Source of the DNA: Streptosporangiales bacterium | Lineage (GTDB): Bacteria > Actinomycetota > Actinomycetes > Streptosporangiales > WHSR01 | Reading direction: 5' to 3' | Assembly (NCBI GenBank): GCA_009379995.1 | Contig: WHSR01000017.1 | Span: forward strand, 1-64,000 | Length of the DNA: 64,000 bases | In this document: piece by piece, positions 27,361-38,387 of the stretch | How positions within the stretch are numbered: position 1 is the stretch's first letter | Layout: each line of letters opens with the position of its first letter | Notes under the pieces: generated by a model | What the model saw: only the letters and a program-made list of their open reading frames with translations | What the model was told of the DNA's origin: nothing | Databases searched by the model: none | Program-made: the position numbers and the translations under genes

Positions 27361-28206
27361 ATGGTGGAGGCGCTGCTCGAAGCCAGGAACGTGGTCAAGC
27401 AGTACGGAACCGTGCGCGCGCTGCAGGGCACGGACTTCAGTGCGTACGCCGGCACGGTGACGGCGCTCATCGGGGACAACGGTGCCGGCAAGAGCACCTT
27501 GGTGAAGTGCCTGTCCGGCGTGGCGATGCCCGACGGCGGCGAGATCTTCCTCGACGGCCAACGGATCCTGCTCGACTCACCGACGAGCGCGCAGAGGCTC
27601 GGTATCGAGACCGTCTACCAGGACCTCGCGCTCGCCTACGACCTCGACGCCGCCGCCAACCTGTACCTCGGCCGGGAGCTGCGCCGTCCGGGCCTGCTGG
27701 GCATGCTCGGCGTCCTCGACAAGGCGGCGATGCGCAACGGGGGCGCTGGCGCGCTCGCGAACCTGGGAGTGCGGCTCCCGGCGGCGGACGCGCCGGTCGG
27801 CTCGCTGTCCGGCGGGCAGCGGCAGAGCATCGCCGTGGCCCGCGCGGTCGCCTGGGCGTCCAGGGTGATCTTCATGGACGAGCCCACCGCGGCGCTCGGC
27901 GTCGTGCAGCGGGAGCGGGTCCTCGAGGTGATTCGTCGGGTCCGGGACAGCGGGGTGGCGGTCGTGCTCATCAGCCACAACATGCCCGAGGTGCTCGCGG
28001 TGGCCGACCGCATCGAGGTGCTGCGGCTGGGCCGGCGGGTGGCGCGGTTCGCGGCCGGGGACGTGGACGTCGAGGACCTCGTCGGCGCGATGACGGGCGC
28101 CCTAGAGGCGAGCGCCTTGGGGGCGAACGACGTGGAGGCGAACGACGTGGAGGCGGGGGCGCAGACGGGGGGCGAAGGGAACACCAACGGCGGGAACGGG
28201 CGGTGA
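27361..28206 (+). CDS. Sugar ABC transporter ATP-binding protein
   Basis: The 281-residue ATPase has Walker A GDNGAGKST, signature LSGGQRQSIAVARAV, Walker B VIFMDEPTAALG and H-loop LISHNMPEV, matching the RbsA/XylG/FrcA family but with a single ATPase domain (two-domain RbsA has about 500 residues), so it likely acts as a homodimer. The C-terminus after about residue 250 is a low-complexity Ala/Asn/Gly tail with a duplicated block (GANDVEANDVEAG). ATG 27361 is chosen for its Shine-Dalgarno and position before the conserved domain. Confidence 0.9.
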   Translation: MVEALLEARNVVKQYGTVRALQGTDFSAYAGTVTALIGDNGAGKSTLVKCLSGVAMPDGGEIFLDGQRILLDSPTSAQRLGIETVYQDLALAYDLDAAANLYLGRELRRPGLLGMLGVLDKAAMRNGGAGALANLGVRLPAADAPVGSLSGGQRQSIAVARAVAWASRVIFMDEPTAALGVVQRERVLEVIRRVRDSGVAVVLISHNMPEVLAVADRIEVLRLGRRVARFAAGDVDVEDLVGAMTGALEASALGANDVEANDVEAGAQTGGEGNTNGGNGR

Positions 28207-28208
28207 GG

Positions 28209-29270
28209 ATGGACCGGCCAGCGGAAACCGACCCCAGGCCCGTGGCGGCTCGGGCCGACCTCGAGGGGGAACCGGAAGCGGGTGCCGGCGAGACGCTGCT
28301 GAGCCGGACGCTGCGGGCGAACTCACTGTGGATCTTCTTGGTGCTCGTCGTCCTGGTGTTGGGGTTCTCCGTCGCGCGCCCGCAGGCGTTCCTCTCCCCG
28401 TTCAACATCCAGAGCATCTTCACCAACGCGGCCACACTGCTCGTCGTCAGCGTGGGAATGACCTACGTCATCGTCTCGGCCGGCATCGACCTGTCGGTGG
28501 GCTCGGTGCTGGTCTTCTCCGGCGTCGTCGCGGCGAAGACCATGACGGGGATCGGCGGGCAGGACTCCGGTTGGGGTCCCATCGTGATCGGTCTGGTCGT
28601 CGGGCTGCTGGGCGGGCTGGCGTGGGGTATCACCAACGGCATCCTCGTCGCCAAGGCCCACATCCCGCCGCTCATCGTGACGCTCGGCACCCTCGGCATG
28701 GCGCTGGGCTCCGCCCAGATCATCACCGGGGGCACCGACGTGCGCAACGTGCCCGTACAGCTCACCGCGGTGCTCGGGCAGGGTCGGCTCCTCGGGGTGA
28801 TTCCCTGGCTCGTCGTCATCGCCGTGGTCGTCACGATCGTCGGCGGTCTGGTCCTCGCGACGACGCGGTTCGGCAGGTACACCTACGCGATCGGCTCCAA
28901 CACCGAGGCCGCCCGCCGCGCCGGCATCGCCGTCGACCGGCACCTGCTCAAGGTGTACGCGCTGAGCGGCCTGCTCGCCGGGCTGGCCGGCGACCTCTCC
29001 CTGGCGTACTTCACCACTACCACGATCGGCGGGCACACGACCGACAACCTCAGCGCCATCGCTGCGGTCGTCCTCGGCGGCACGAGCCTCTTCGGCGGCG
29101 TGGGGACGATGTTCGGAACGGTCGTCGGGGTGTTCATCCCCGCTGTGCTGGGAAGCGGCTTCGTCATCATCGGCGTCCAGCCGTTTTGGCAGTCCGTCGC
29201 CGTTGGCGCGGTGCTCGTCGCGGCGGTGTTCGTGGACCAGTGGCGCCGACGGGCACGCGAAAACAGGTAA
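28209..29270 (+). CDS. Sugar ABC transporter permease (RbsC family)
   Basis: The product (353 residues from ATG 28209; GTG 28203 is also possible) has a polar N-terminus and about 9-10 membrane helices. Motifs include VSVGMTYVIVSAGIDLSVGSVLVFSGVVAA, HIPPLIVTLGTLGMALGSAQIITGG, and the ATPase-contact region TRFGRYTYAIGSNTEAARRAGIAVDRHLLKVYALSGLLAGLAG, typical of RbsC-like permeases. The start overlaps the ATPase stop. Confidence 0.92.
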   Translation: MDRPAETDPRPVAARADLEGEPEAGAGETLLSRTLRANSLWIFLVLVVLVLGFSVARPQAFLSPFNIQSIFTNAATLLVVSVGMTYVIVSAGIDLSVGSVLVFSGVVAAKTMTGIGGQDSGWGPIVIGLVVGLLGGLAWGITNGILVAKAHIPPLIVTLGTLGMALGSAQIITGGTDVRNVPVQLTAVLGQGRLLGVIPWLVVIAVVVTIVGGLVLATTRFGRYTYAIGSNTEAARRAGIAVDRHLLKVYALSGLLAGLAGDLSLAYFTTTTIGGHTTDNLSAIAAVVLGGTSLFGGVGTMFGTVVGVFIPAVLGSGFVIIGVQPFWQSVAVGAVLVAAVFVDQWRRRARENR

Positions 29271-29309
29271 GAGCGCGGTTGACATCCGCGCGCCGACAGG
29301 AGGTGGCAG

Positions 29310-30323
29310 GTGACACCGAGACCGATCAGAGCAGCGGCAGGGTTAACGAAAATGAAGTCCTCACGCCCGATAGCTCTTCTCGCCGCCGTGCTTCTCGCCG
29401 CCGCCTGCGGCGGAGCCGGGGAGACCGGCGCGGGCCCCGGTCAGGAAGGCGAACGGCGCCAGCTGACGCTGATCACCGGGCTGAAGAGCGACGAGTTCTA
29501 CATCACGATGGGCTGCGGCGCCATGGCCGAGGCGAAGAAGCTCGGGGTCGACCTGGACGTCCAGGGTCCCGAGGACTTCAGCGCCCCGCTGCAGATACCC
29601 ATCGTCAACTCGGTGACGGCGCAGCAACCCGACGCCGTACTCATCGCTCCCACCGACCGCAACGCCCTGATCCAGCCCATGCGGCAGATGAAGAGCGCCG
29701 GGATCACCACCGTCCAGGTCGACACGACGATCGACGACCCGTCGATAGCGGTGTCCTCGATCGCGTCGAACAACGAACAGGGCGGCCAGGTCGCGGCGCA
29801 GACGTTGGCGGAACTCGTCGGCGACAAGGGGAAGGTCTACGTCATCAACGTCAAGCCCGGCATCTCCACTACCGACGCCAGGGCCGAGGGGTTCATCAAC
29901 GAGATGAAGAAGCACCCGGACATCGCGTTCGTGGGCCAGGACTACGACGAAGACCAGGCCGACATCGCCACCCAGAAGGTCAGCGCCACCCTGGCCAAGC
30001 ACCCCGACCTCGCCGGCATCTTCGCCACCAACCTCATCGCCGCGGAGGGGGCAGCAACGGCGCTGAAGGCAGCGGGCAAGACCGGTGACGTCAAGCTCGT
30101 CGGCTTCGACGCAGGCCCCAAGCAGGTCGAGGACCTCCGCAACGGCTCCCTGCAGGCGGTAGTCGCGCAGGAGCCGTACGCCATCGGCCAGATCGGCGTG
30201 CAGCAGGCGGTCAAGGCCCTGAACGGCGAGCCGACCCGGAAACAGATCCAGACCAACCTCGTCCCGATCACCGCCAAGGAATTGGAGAGCAAGTCGCGGT
30301 ACCTGTACAAGAGCGAGTGCTGA
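29310..30323 (+). CDS. Sugar ABC transporter substrate-binding lipoprotein
   Basis: The 337-residue product has a hydrophobic signal (PIALLAAVLLAAAC) with lipobox Cys. A type I periplasmic-binding fold follows: LTLITGLKSDEFYITMGCGAMAEAKKLGVDLDVQGP, PDAVLIAPTDRNALIQPMRQMKSAGITTVQVDTTI, and LAGIFATNLIAAEGAATALKAAG. The ligand is a pentose- or hexose-like sugar by family; identity unknown. GTG 29310 has GGAGGTGG upstream; ATG 29352 would also retain the signal. Confidence 0.9.
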   Translation: MTPRPIRAAAGLTKMKSSRPIALLAAVLLAAACGGAGETGAGPGQEGERRQLTLITGLKSDEFYITMGCGAMAEAKKLGVDLDVQGPEDFSAPLQIPIVNSVTAQQPDAVLIAPTDRNALIQPMRQMKSAGITTVQVDTTIDDPSIAVSSIASNNEQGGQVAAQTLAELVGDKGKVYVINVKPGISTTDARAEGFINEMKKHPDIAFVGQDYDEDQADIATQKVSATLAKHPDLAGIFATNLIAAEGAATALKAAGKTGDVKLVGFDAGPKQVEDLRNGSLQAVVAQEPYAIGQIGVQQAVKALNGEPTRKQIQTNLVPITAKELESKSRYLYKSEC

Positions 30324-30402
30324 GCACGTCCGAAGATCGACTTGAGGGCGGCGCCCCCGCACAAGGACCGCAGGTGCGTGAGCCGGCACTGAGGAGACAG
30401 GT

Positions 30403-30858
30403 ATGCCGGGTTGCGACGATATGACCTTCTCGGGTGATCGCCCTCCGTACGCCCTCGTGGACCGCGAGGCGCCGACGTGCGCTGAGGCGATGGTCTCGGC
30501 GATCCGCAACATCGAGTCGGTCGGCGACCTCCGTGTCGTCAAGGTCGAGGCCGATCCCCTCGTGTCGACCCTCGACATCGCCGAGCGACTCGGGATCACC
30601 CGGGAGGCCGTCCGGCTCGCGACCAACGGCAAGGTCCGCGGCGGCGGCTTCCCGGTCTCGGCACTGTCCCCGAACGGACGGCACCGGCTGTGGCGCTGGT
30701 CGGACGTTGCCGCCTGGTACGGCGTGGACACCCCGCGGCTGCTGGAGACGATCCGGGCGGCACGCGCCGTCAACGCCTGGCTCGAGCTTCGCGCGGTCGT
30801 GCCTTCGGTCGCCCCGGATCTGGGTGCGGTCGCGGAGGCCCTGCAGACCGCCGCTTGA
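30403..30858 (+). CDS. HTH DNA-binding protein of actinobacterial type, possibly N-terminally short
   Basis: The 151-residue product has a helix-turn-helix (LVSTLDIAERLGITREAVRLATNGKVRGGGFP) followed by RLWRWSDVAAWYGV and a helical C-terminus. From memory, related actinobacterial proteins start about 20 residues earlier with a small beta-alpha domain before the (A)GCDDATFSG motif, which here begins immediately after the ATG (MPGCDDMTFSG). GAGGAGAC precedes the ATG, so this start may be functional, but 5' truncation is possible. Targets are unknown. Confidence 0.7.
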   Translation: MPGCDDMTFSGDRPPYALVDREAPTCAEAMVSAIRNIESVGDLRVVKVEADPLVSTLDIAERLGITREAVRLATNGKVRGGGFPVSALSPNGRHRLWRWSDVAAWYGVDTPRLLETIRAARAVNAWLELRAVVPSVAPDLGAVAEALQTAA

Positions 30859-30951
30859 TCCATCTGGCGCGTTCCGTCACTTTACTGGAAATATGTCGTT
30901 GACCAGCCTGGAGATGGGAAGCCGGTTTTCGTCGGACTCGGGAGGGGTCAG

Positions 30952-31785
30952 ATGCGTGGACAGCGCAACCTTGGCCGCGCCGGCATGGTGTCCGTTGGCA
31001 CTCTGGCGCTCGTGCTCGCCGGTGCGGCCTCACCCGCCGCCGCGGCTGAGGCCAACGAGGACCAGAAGTGCAAGGACGGCGACGGGCTGCTGTCCACCGT
31101 GACGGGTGTGGTCTGCGACACCACCAACACGCTCACCGGTACCACCAAGAGAGTTCTCGACGGAGGTACGGGTGGGGCGACGAACGACCTCACCGGTGGG
31201 GTGAAGAACACCGCCGACGGCGCCGCGGGCGGCCTGAACGACACGATCCGCGGGAGCGAAGGCGGCGGGGACGATGCCGACTCTCCCGACTCCCCTCCGT
31301 CCACCGAGCCGGGCGGCTCCGGCAACGACTCCCCCGGCGGTGCTTCCGGCGCGGGAGGCGGCGGCGGTTCCGGAGCCGGCGACGTCGCTCGAGGCAGGGT
31401 GGTGGGCGCCGGCGGCTCACCCGCCGGCGCACGAGGTGAAGCCCTGGAGGCCGGGGGCAGCGGTGGTAGCGGTAGCGGCAGCTCCCCTCACCTGCAGCCG
31501 CTGAGCCCGATGGCCGGGCTGCACCCGGACCGCTCGCTGGACAGCGGTACCCGAGAGGCCGAACCGCAGCTTCCCGAGATCGCGCCCTCCCCCATCCCGA
31601 ACCCGGCGCCGCCCGCCGTCGACGTGCCGAAGCAGTACGCCGAACCGGCCAGCCAGGCGCAGGCCGATAGGGGCGAGGCGAGTCCGGCGCTCATGGTCAT
31701 CTTCGCGATCATCGCGGCCGGAGTGGTGACCGGAGGCCACGTGGCAGTTGCCCAGGCGCGCCTGCGCAGCCGCCGGGTGGACTAG
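30952..31785 (+). CDS. Secreted, C-terminally membrane-anchored low-complexity protein
   Basis: The 277-residue product has a Sec signal (MVSVGTLALVLAGAASPAAAAEA), a short region with two Cys (QKCKDGDGLLSTVTGVVC), repeats of T-N-x-L-T/V-G-x-x-K, a long Gly/Ser-rich stretch, a Pro-rich stretch and one C-terminal helix (ALMVIFAIIAAGVVTGGHVAVAQA) ending in RSRRVD. It looks like a cell-surface spacer or anchored protein of actinomycetes. GGGAGGGG precedes the ATG. No catalytic motif is visible. Confidence 0.75.
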   Translation: MRGQRNLGRAGMVSVGTLALVLAGAASPAAAAEANEDQKCKDGDGLLSTVTGVVCDTTNTLTGTTKRVLDGGTGGATNDLTGGVKNTADGAAGGLNDTIRGSEGGGDDADSPDSPPSTEPGGSGNDSPGGASGAGGGGGSGAGDVARGRVVGAGGSPAGARGEALEAGGSGGSGSGSSPHLQPLSPMAGLHPDRSLDSGTREAEPQLPEIAPSPIPNPAPPAVDVPKQYAEPASQAQADRGEASPALMVIFAIIAAGVVTGGHVAVAQARLRSRRVD

Positions 31786-31796
31786 GCCCCTCTCTT

Positions 31797-31856
31797 TGGC
31801 CGTGATCTTGCAGAAATTTCAAGATAGGTCTTGAAATTTCTGCAAGATCACGGCCA
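31797..31856. terminator. 28-bp perfect hairpin between convergent genes (palindrome copy 2)
   Basis: Left arm 31797-31824, right arm 31829-31856, 4-base loop. It lies 11 bp after the stop at 31785 and 12 bp from the fabI stop, so it can act in both directions. The outer arm TGGCCGTGATCTTGCAG is shared with the copies at 22529 and 36391. Confidence 0.85.
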
Positions 31857-31868
31857 TACGAGGAGGGC

Positions 31869-32639
31869 TCAGCCGCCCATGGCGTGGACGCCGCCGTCGA
31901 CGTGCACGATCTCCCCGGTGGTGGCCGGGAACCAGTCCGACAGCAACGCGACGCACGCCCGACCGGCGGGCTCGGTGTCGGTGACGTTCCAGCCGAGCGG
32001 GGCCCGTTCCGCCCATACACTTTCGATCCGCTCGGAGCCGGGGATCGACTTCATCGCCATGGTGCGCAGCGGGCCCGCGGCCACCAGGTTCACCCGTACC
32101 CCCTGGGGACCGAGATCTCGGGCGACGTACCGGGCACACGACTCCAGGGCCGCCTTGGCCACGCCCATCCATCCGTAGAGCGGCCACGCCACGGTCGCGT
32201 CGAAGTCCAGCCCGACCACGCTCGCCCGCTCCCCGAACAGCGGCAGGCACGCCCGCGTCAGCCCGGCCAGAGACCAGGCGGACACTCGGAGCGCCACCGA
32301 CGCGTCGTCCCACCGGACCTCGCTGAACCCGTGGTCTCCCATGGTGTTCTGGGGCGCGAAGGCGATCGCGTGGACCACGCCGTCCAGCCCGTCGACGTGC
32401 TCACGGAGCCGGTCGGCGAGCGAGTCGAGGTGTGCGGCGTCGGTGACGTCGAGCTCGACGACCGGCGCCTTTTCCGGCAGCCGGGTGGCGATGCGCTGCG
32501 TGATCGAGTACGCCCGCCCGAAGCTGGACAGCACGACCCGCGCCCCCTCCTCCTGGGCGAGCCGGGCCGCGGCGAAGGCGATCGAGGCGTCGGTGAGAAC
32601 CCCCGTCACCAGAATCCGTTTGCCGTCGAGAAGACCCAT
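31869..32639 (-). CDS. fabI: Enoyl-[acyl-carrier-protein] reductase, FabI/InhA-like
   Basis: The 256-residue SDR enzyme reduces trans-2-enoyl-ACP with NADH in fatty acid elongation. LLDGKRILVTGVLTDASIAFAAARLAQEEGARVVL is the FabI/InhA nucleotide-binding pattern. The active-site Tyr and Lys lie in PLYGWMGVAKAALES, as in InhA, and the substrate loop follows (AAGPLRTMAMKSIPG). It lies 4 bp after fabG. Confidence 0.95.
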   Translation of the reverse strand: MGLLDGKRILVTGVLTDASIAFAAARLAQEEGARVVLSSFGRAYSITQRIATRLPEKAPVVELDVTDAAHLDSLADRLREHVDGLDGVVHAIAFAPQNTMGDHGFSEVRWDDASVALRVSAWSLAGLTRACLPLFGERASVVGLDFDATVAWPLYGWMGVAKAALESCARYVARDLGPQGVRVNLVAAGPLRTMAMKSIPGSERIESVWAERAPLGWNVTDTEPAGRACVALLSDWFPATTGEIVHVDGGVHAMGG

Positions 32640-32643
32640 CGGT

Positions 32644-34986
<2,343 letters not shown>

Positions 34987-34990
<4 letters not shown>

Positions 34991-36381
34991 CCCCACAGGA
35001 AATGGTGGAGCGTGCCCTCGCCGTCGCACGGTCCGACGACTGCATCGCCATCGCCGACGAGTCGAGCACCGCGAATCTGCGCTGGGCCAACAACACCCTG
35101 ACCACCAACGGGGTGGCCCGCTCCCGGCAGCTCACGGTGATCGCGATCTCCCGCCGCTCCGACGGCACGGCGGCCGGTGTGGTTTCCCGCGCCGGGGTAC
35201 GGCCCGACCAGGTCGAGGACGTGGTTCGGGCCGCCGAACAGGCGGCGAGGGACGGCTCGACCGCCGAGGACGCGCGCCCGCTGGTGGACTCCTCCGGTGC
35301 CCCGGCCGATGGGTCCGGCAACTGGGAGGACCCTCCGAACGAGACGACGATCGGGGTGTTCGAGGGCTTCGCTCCCTCGCTCGGCGAGGCGTTCCGGGCG
35401 GCCGCGGCCGCCGATCGCAGGCTGTTCGGTTTCGCCCAGCACGAGGTGGTCTCCACCTACGTCGCCACGACCAGCGGGCTGCGGCTGCGTCACGACCAGC
35501 CGAGCGGCAAGGTGGAGATCAACGCGAAGTCGGAGGACTTCGCCCGGTCGGCCTGGACCGGCGTGGCCACCAGGAACTTCGGCGACGTCGACGTGGCAGC
35601 GCTGGACGCGCAGCTCACCCAGCGGCTGGAGTGGGCGCGGCGACGCGTCGACCTTCCGGCCGGCCGGTACGAGACGATCCTCCCGCCCTCGTCCGTCGCC
35701 GACCTCATGACCTACATGTACTGGTCCGCCGGAGGGCGTGACGCACACGAGGGCCAGACCGTGTTCAGCAGGCCGGGCGGCGAGACGCGGGTCGGCGAGT
35801 CGCTGGCCGCCGTCCCGGTCACCCTGCGCAGCGATCCCGCGGCCCCCGGCATGGAGTGCGCGCCGTTCGTGGTCGCTCACGCGTCGGGACGCGATTCCTC
35901 GGTCTTCGACAACGGGCTGCGGCTGGGCGCCACGGAATGGATCAAGGACGGGCGGCTCGCCGCGCTCCTGCAGACCCGACACTCCGCGGCGCTGACCGGC
36001 CTGCCGGTCACCCCCGCGATCGACAACCTCGTCCTCGAGGCGCCCGGCCAGCGGCCGTCGCTGGAGGAGATGATCGCGCAGACGGATCGAGGGCTCCTGC
36101 TCACCTGCCTGTGGTACATCCGCGAGGTCGATCCGCAGACCCTGCTGCTCACCGGGCTCACCCGGGACGGCGTGTACCTCGTGGAGCGGGGCGAGGTGGT
36201 GGGCGCCGTCAACAACTTCCGGTTCAACGAAAGCCCGGTCAGCCTGCTCGGCCGGCTCGCCGAGGTTGGGCGAACCCAGCCGACGCTGCCCCGGGAGTGG
36301 AGCGACTTCTTCACCCGCGCGGCGATGCCGCCCCTGCGCATCCCCGACTTCAACATGAGCACCGTCAGCCAGGCGTCGTGA
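34987..36381 (+). CDS. tldE: Metalloprotease partner TldE (PmbA)
   Basis: The 464-residue TldE lacks the HExxxH zinc motif and has the PmbA/TldE fold (LRWANNTLTTNGVARSRQLTVIAISRR; RYETILPPSSVADLMTYMYWSAGGRDAHEGQTVF; LLTCLWYIREVDPQTLLLTGLTRDGVYLVERGEVVGAVNNFRFNESPV). It is coupled to tldD by an ATGA overlap. The gene is followed after 9 bp by palindrome copy 3. Confidence 0.94.
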
Positions 36382-36390
36382 CCCACCCCG

Positions 36391-36447
36391 GCCGTGATCT
36401 TGCAGAAATGTTCGAATCTGATTCGAACATTTCTGCAAGATCACGGC
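36391..36447. terminator. 27-bp perfect hairpin 3' of tldE (palindrome copy 3)
   Basis: Left arm 36391-36417, right arm 36421-36447, loop CTG. The outer arm GCCGTGATCTTGCAGAAAT is shared with copies 1 and 2 while the inner arm (GTTCGAAT) is unique and self-complementary. The reading frame of the following methyltransferase runs through it. Confidence 0.85.
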
Positions 36448-37229
36448 TATTCAGGCGACGGATAGGGGCGGCCGAGACGTCGCGGGCGAACCGCAGCTGG
36501 TGGGACGCCGCTGCCGACGCTTACCAGGAGGAACACGGCGAGTTCCTTCGCGACGTGGGGTTCGTGTGGTGCCCGGAAGGCCTCGACGAGGCGGAGGCAC
36601 AGCTGCTCGGTGACGTCGCACGGCGGCGGGTGCTCGAGGTCGGCTGCGGCGCCGGGCAGTGCGGGCGCTGGCTGGTCTCCCGCGGCGCACGGGTCGTCGG
36701 CGTCGACCTGTCCTGGCGCCAGCTTCGGCATGCCCGCCGCATCGACGCCCGCACCGGCATTCGGCTGCCCGTGGTACACGCCGACGCCCAGCATCTGCCC
36801 TTCGCCGACGCCTCGTTCGATATCGCCTGCTCGGCGTACGGCGCGCTGCCGTTCGTCGCGGACTCGGCCGGCGTCCTCGCCGAGGTGAGCCGGGTGCTCA
36901 CACCCGGAGGACTGTTCGTCTTCTCGGTTACCCACCCCATCCGGTGGTGTTTCCCCGACGACCCGGGGCCGGCGGGTCTCCACGCCCAGCGTTCCTACTT
37001 CGACCAGCAGGCGTACGCGGAGCGCGACGACTCCGGACGTCTCACCTACGCCGAGCATCACCGCACGCTGGGCGAGCGGGTACGCGAGATCGTCAACGCC
37101 GGACTGCGGCTGGTCGACCTCGTCGAGCCGGAATGGCCGGACGGACACGAGCGGATTTGGGGCCCCTGGAGCCCGCTGCGCGGCCGGATCCTCCCCGGCA
37201 CAGCCATCTTCGTCTGCGCCAAGCCGTAG
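36408..37229 (+). CDS. Class I SAM-dependent methyltransferase
   Basis: The methyltransferase domain has RRVLEVGCGAGQCGRWLVSRGARVVGVDLSWRQL (SAM motif I), VVHADAQHLPFADASFDIACSAYGALPFV (motifs II-III) and LTPGGLFVFSVTHPIRWCFPDDPG. The only in-frame ATG before ETSRANRSWWDAAADAY is at 36408, inside palindrome copy 3, so the first ~16 residues would be hairpin-encoded (273 residues in all). No Shine-Dalgarno is visible. The native 5' end was possibly replaced by the palindrome. The substrate is unknown. Confidence 0.8.
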   Translation: MFESDSNISARSRLFRRRIGAAETSRANRSWWDAAADAYQEEHGEFLRDVGFVWCPEGLDEAEAQLLGDVARRRVLEVGCGAGQCGRWLVSRGARVVGVDLSWRQLRHARRIDARTGIRLPVVHADAQHLPFADASFDIACSAYGALPFVADSAGVLAEVSRVLTPGGLFVFSVTHPIRWCFPDDPGPAGLHAQRSYFDQQAYAERDDSGRLTYAEHHRTLGERVREIVNAGLRLVDLVEPEWPDGHERIWGPWSPLRGRILPGTAIFVCAKP

Positions 37230-37337
37230 GCCGGCGCCCTCCCCCTCCTGCCCGCGAAGTTGCTGGTTGACCTGCCCGCTGTGCGGAGAGATCGTCGGGT
37301 CGAGGGGACGAAACGCGCGAAGGGGGTTGAGGGTGAG

Positions 37338-38372
37338 ATGAAGGCCGTTCGCCTCCACGCCTACGACGAAAGGCCCGTCGTCGAGGACGTCCCGGACCCG
37401 CGGATCTCCGGGCCGTTCGACGTGATCGTCGAGATCGGCGGGTCTGGCCTGTGCCGCACGGATCTGCACATCGTCGAAGGCCAGTGGGCAGAGAAGACCG
37501 GCGTGTCCCTTCCGTACACGCTCGGTCACGAGAACGCGGGTTGGGTCCGGGAGGTGGGACCCGCGGTCACCAACGTCGCGCCGGGCGACACCGTGATCCT
37601 GCATCCGCTGGTGAGCTGCGGCCTGTGTCGGTCATGCCGGGCCGGCGACGACATGCACTGCGGCAACTCCCGCTTTCCCGGCATCGACAGCGACGGCGGG
37701 ATGGCGGAGTACCTGGTCACGGGCGCTCGCTCGGTCGTCAAGCTCGACCCCAGCCTGCAGCCCGTCGACGTCGCGGCGCTCGCCGACGCCGGGCTCACCG
37801 CCTACCACGCGGCGAAGAAGGCCATCCCGCTGCTGTACCCCGGCACCTTCTGTGCGGTCGTCGGTTCCGGCGGGCTCGGCCACATCGGGATCCAGTGCCT
37901 GGCGGCGCTGACCGCGGCGGAGATCATCGTGGTGGACCGGTCCACTGCCGCCCTGGAGTTGGCCAAACAGCTCGGCGCCCACCACACGGTGGCCGCAACC
38001 GCCGATCCGGTCCCCGAGGTGCTGCAGCTCACCGACGGTCAGGGGGCGCACGTCGTCCTGGACTTCGTGGGAGAGAAGGGCACCGAGGCCCAGGGCGTAC
38101 GGATGCTGCGCCGGGCCGGATCGTACTTCGTCGTGGGGTACGGCGGAGCCGTCAACATCCCCACCATCGACATCATCTCGACCGAGATCAACGTCGTCGG
38201 GAACCTCGTCGGCACCTACAACGACCTCGACGAGCTCATGACGCTCGCCGCCCAGGGCAAGGTTCGGCTGCACACCCGCACCTATCCGCTCGACGCGGCG
38301 GGCTCCGCCATGGAGGACCTGGACGGCGGGCGGCTTCAGGGGCGCGGGATCCTCGTGCCGGCCGGACGATGA
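37338..38372 (+). CDS. Zinc-dependent alcohol dehydrogenase (propane-cluster type)
   Basis: The 344-residue MDR enzyme has the catalytic zinc site (GGSGLCRTDLH, GHENAGW), the structural zinc loop (CGLCRSCRAGDDMHC) and the Rossmann motif GSGGLGHIGIQCLAAL followed by an acidic residue (VVDRS) favouring NAD. ATG 37338 follows GAGGGTGAG. From memory it is close to the alcohol dehydrogenase encoded beside actinobacterial propane monooxygenase (prm/mim) genes, where it oxidises propanols. It is followed within 15 bp by an amidohydrolase of the same clusters. Confidence 0.9.
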   Translation: MKAVRLHAYDERPVVEDVPDPRISGPFDVIVEIGGSGLCRTDLHIVEGQWAEKTGVSLPYTLGHENAGWVREVGPAVTNVAPGDTVILHPLVSCGLCRSCRAGDDMHCGNSRFPGIDSDGGMAEYLVTGARSVVKLDPSLQPVDVAALADAGLTAYHAAKKAIPLLYPGTFCAVVGSGGLGHIGIQCLAALTAAEIIVVDRSTAALELAKQLGAHHTVAATADPVPEVLQLTDGQGAHVVLDFVGEKGTEAQGVRMLRRAGSYFVVGYGGAVNIPTIDIISTEINVVGNLVGTYNDLDELMTLAAQGKVRLHTRTYPLDAAGSAMEDLDGGRLQGRGILVPAGR

Positions 38373-38387
38373 GGCAGAGGAGAGGAC

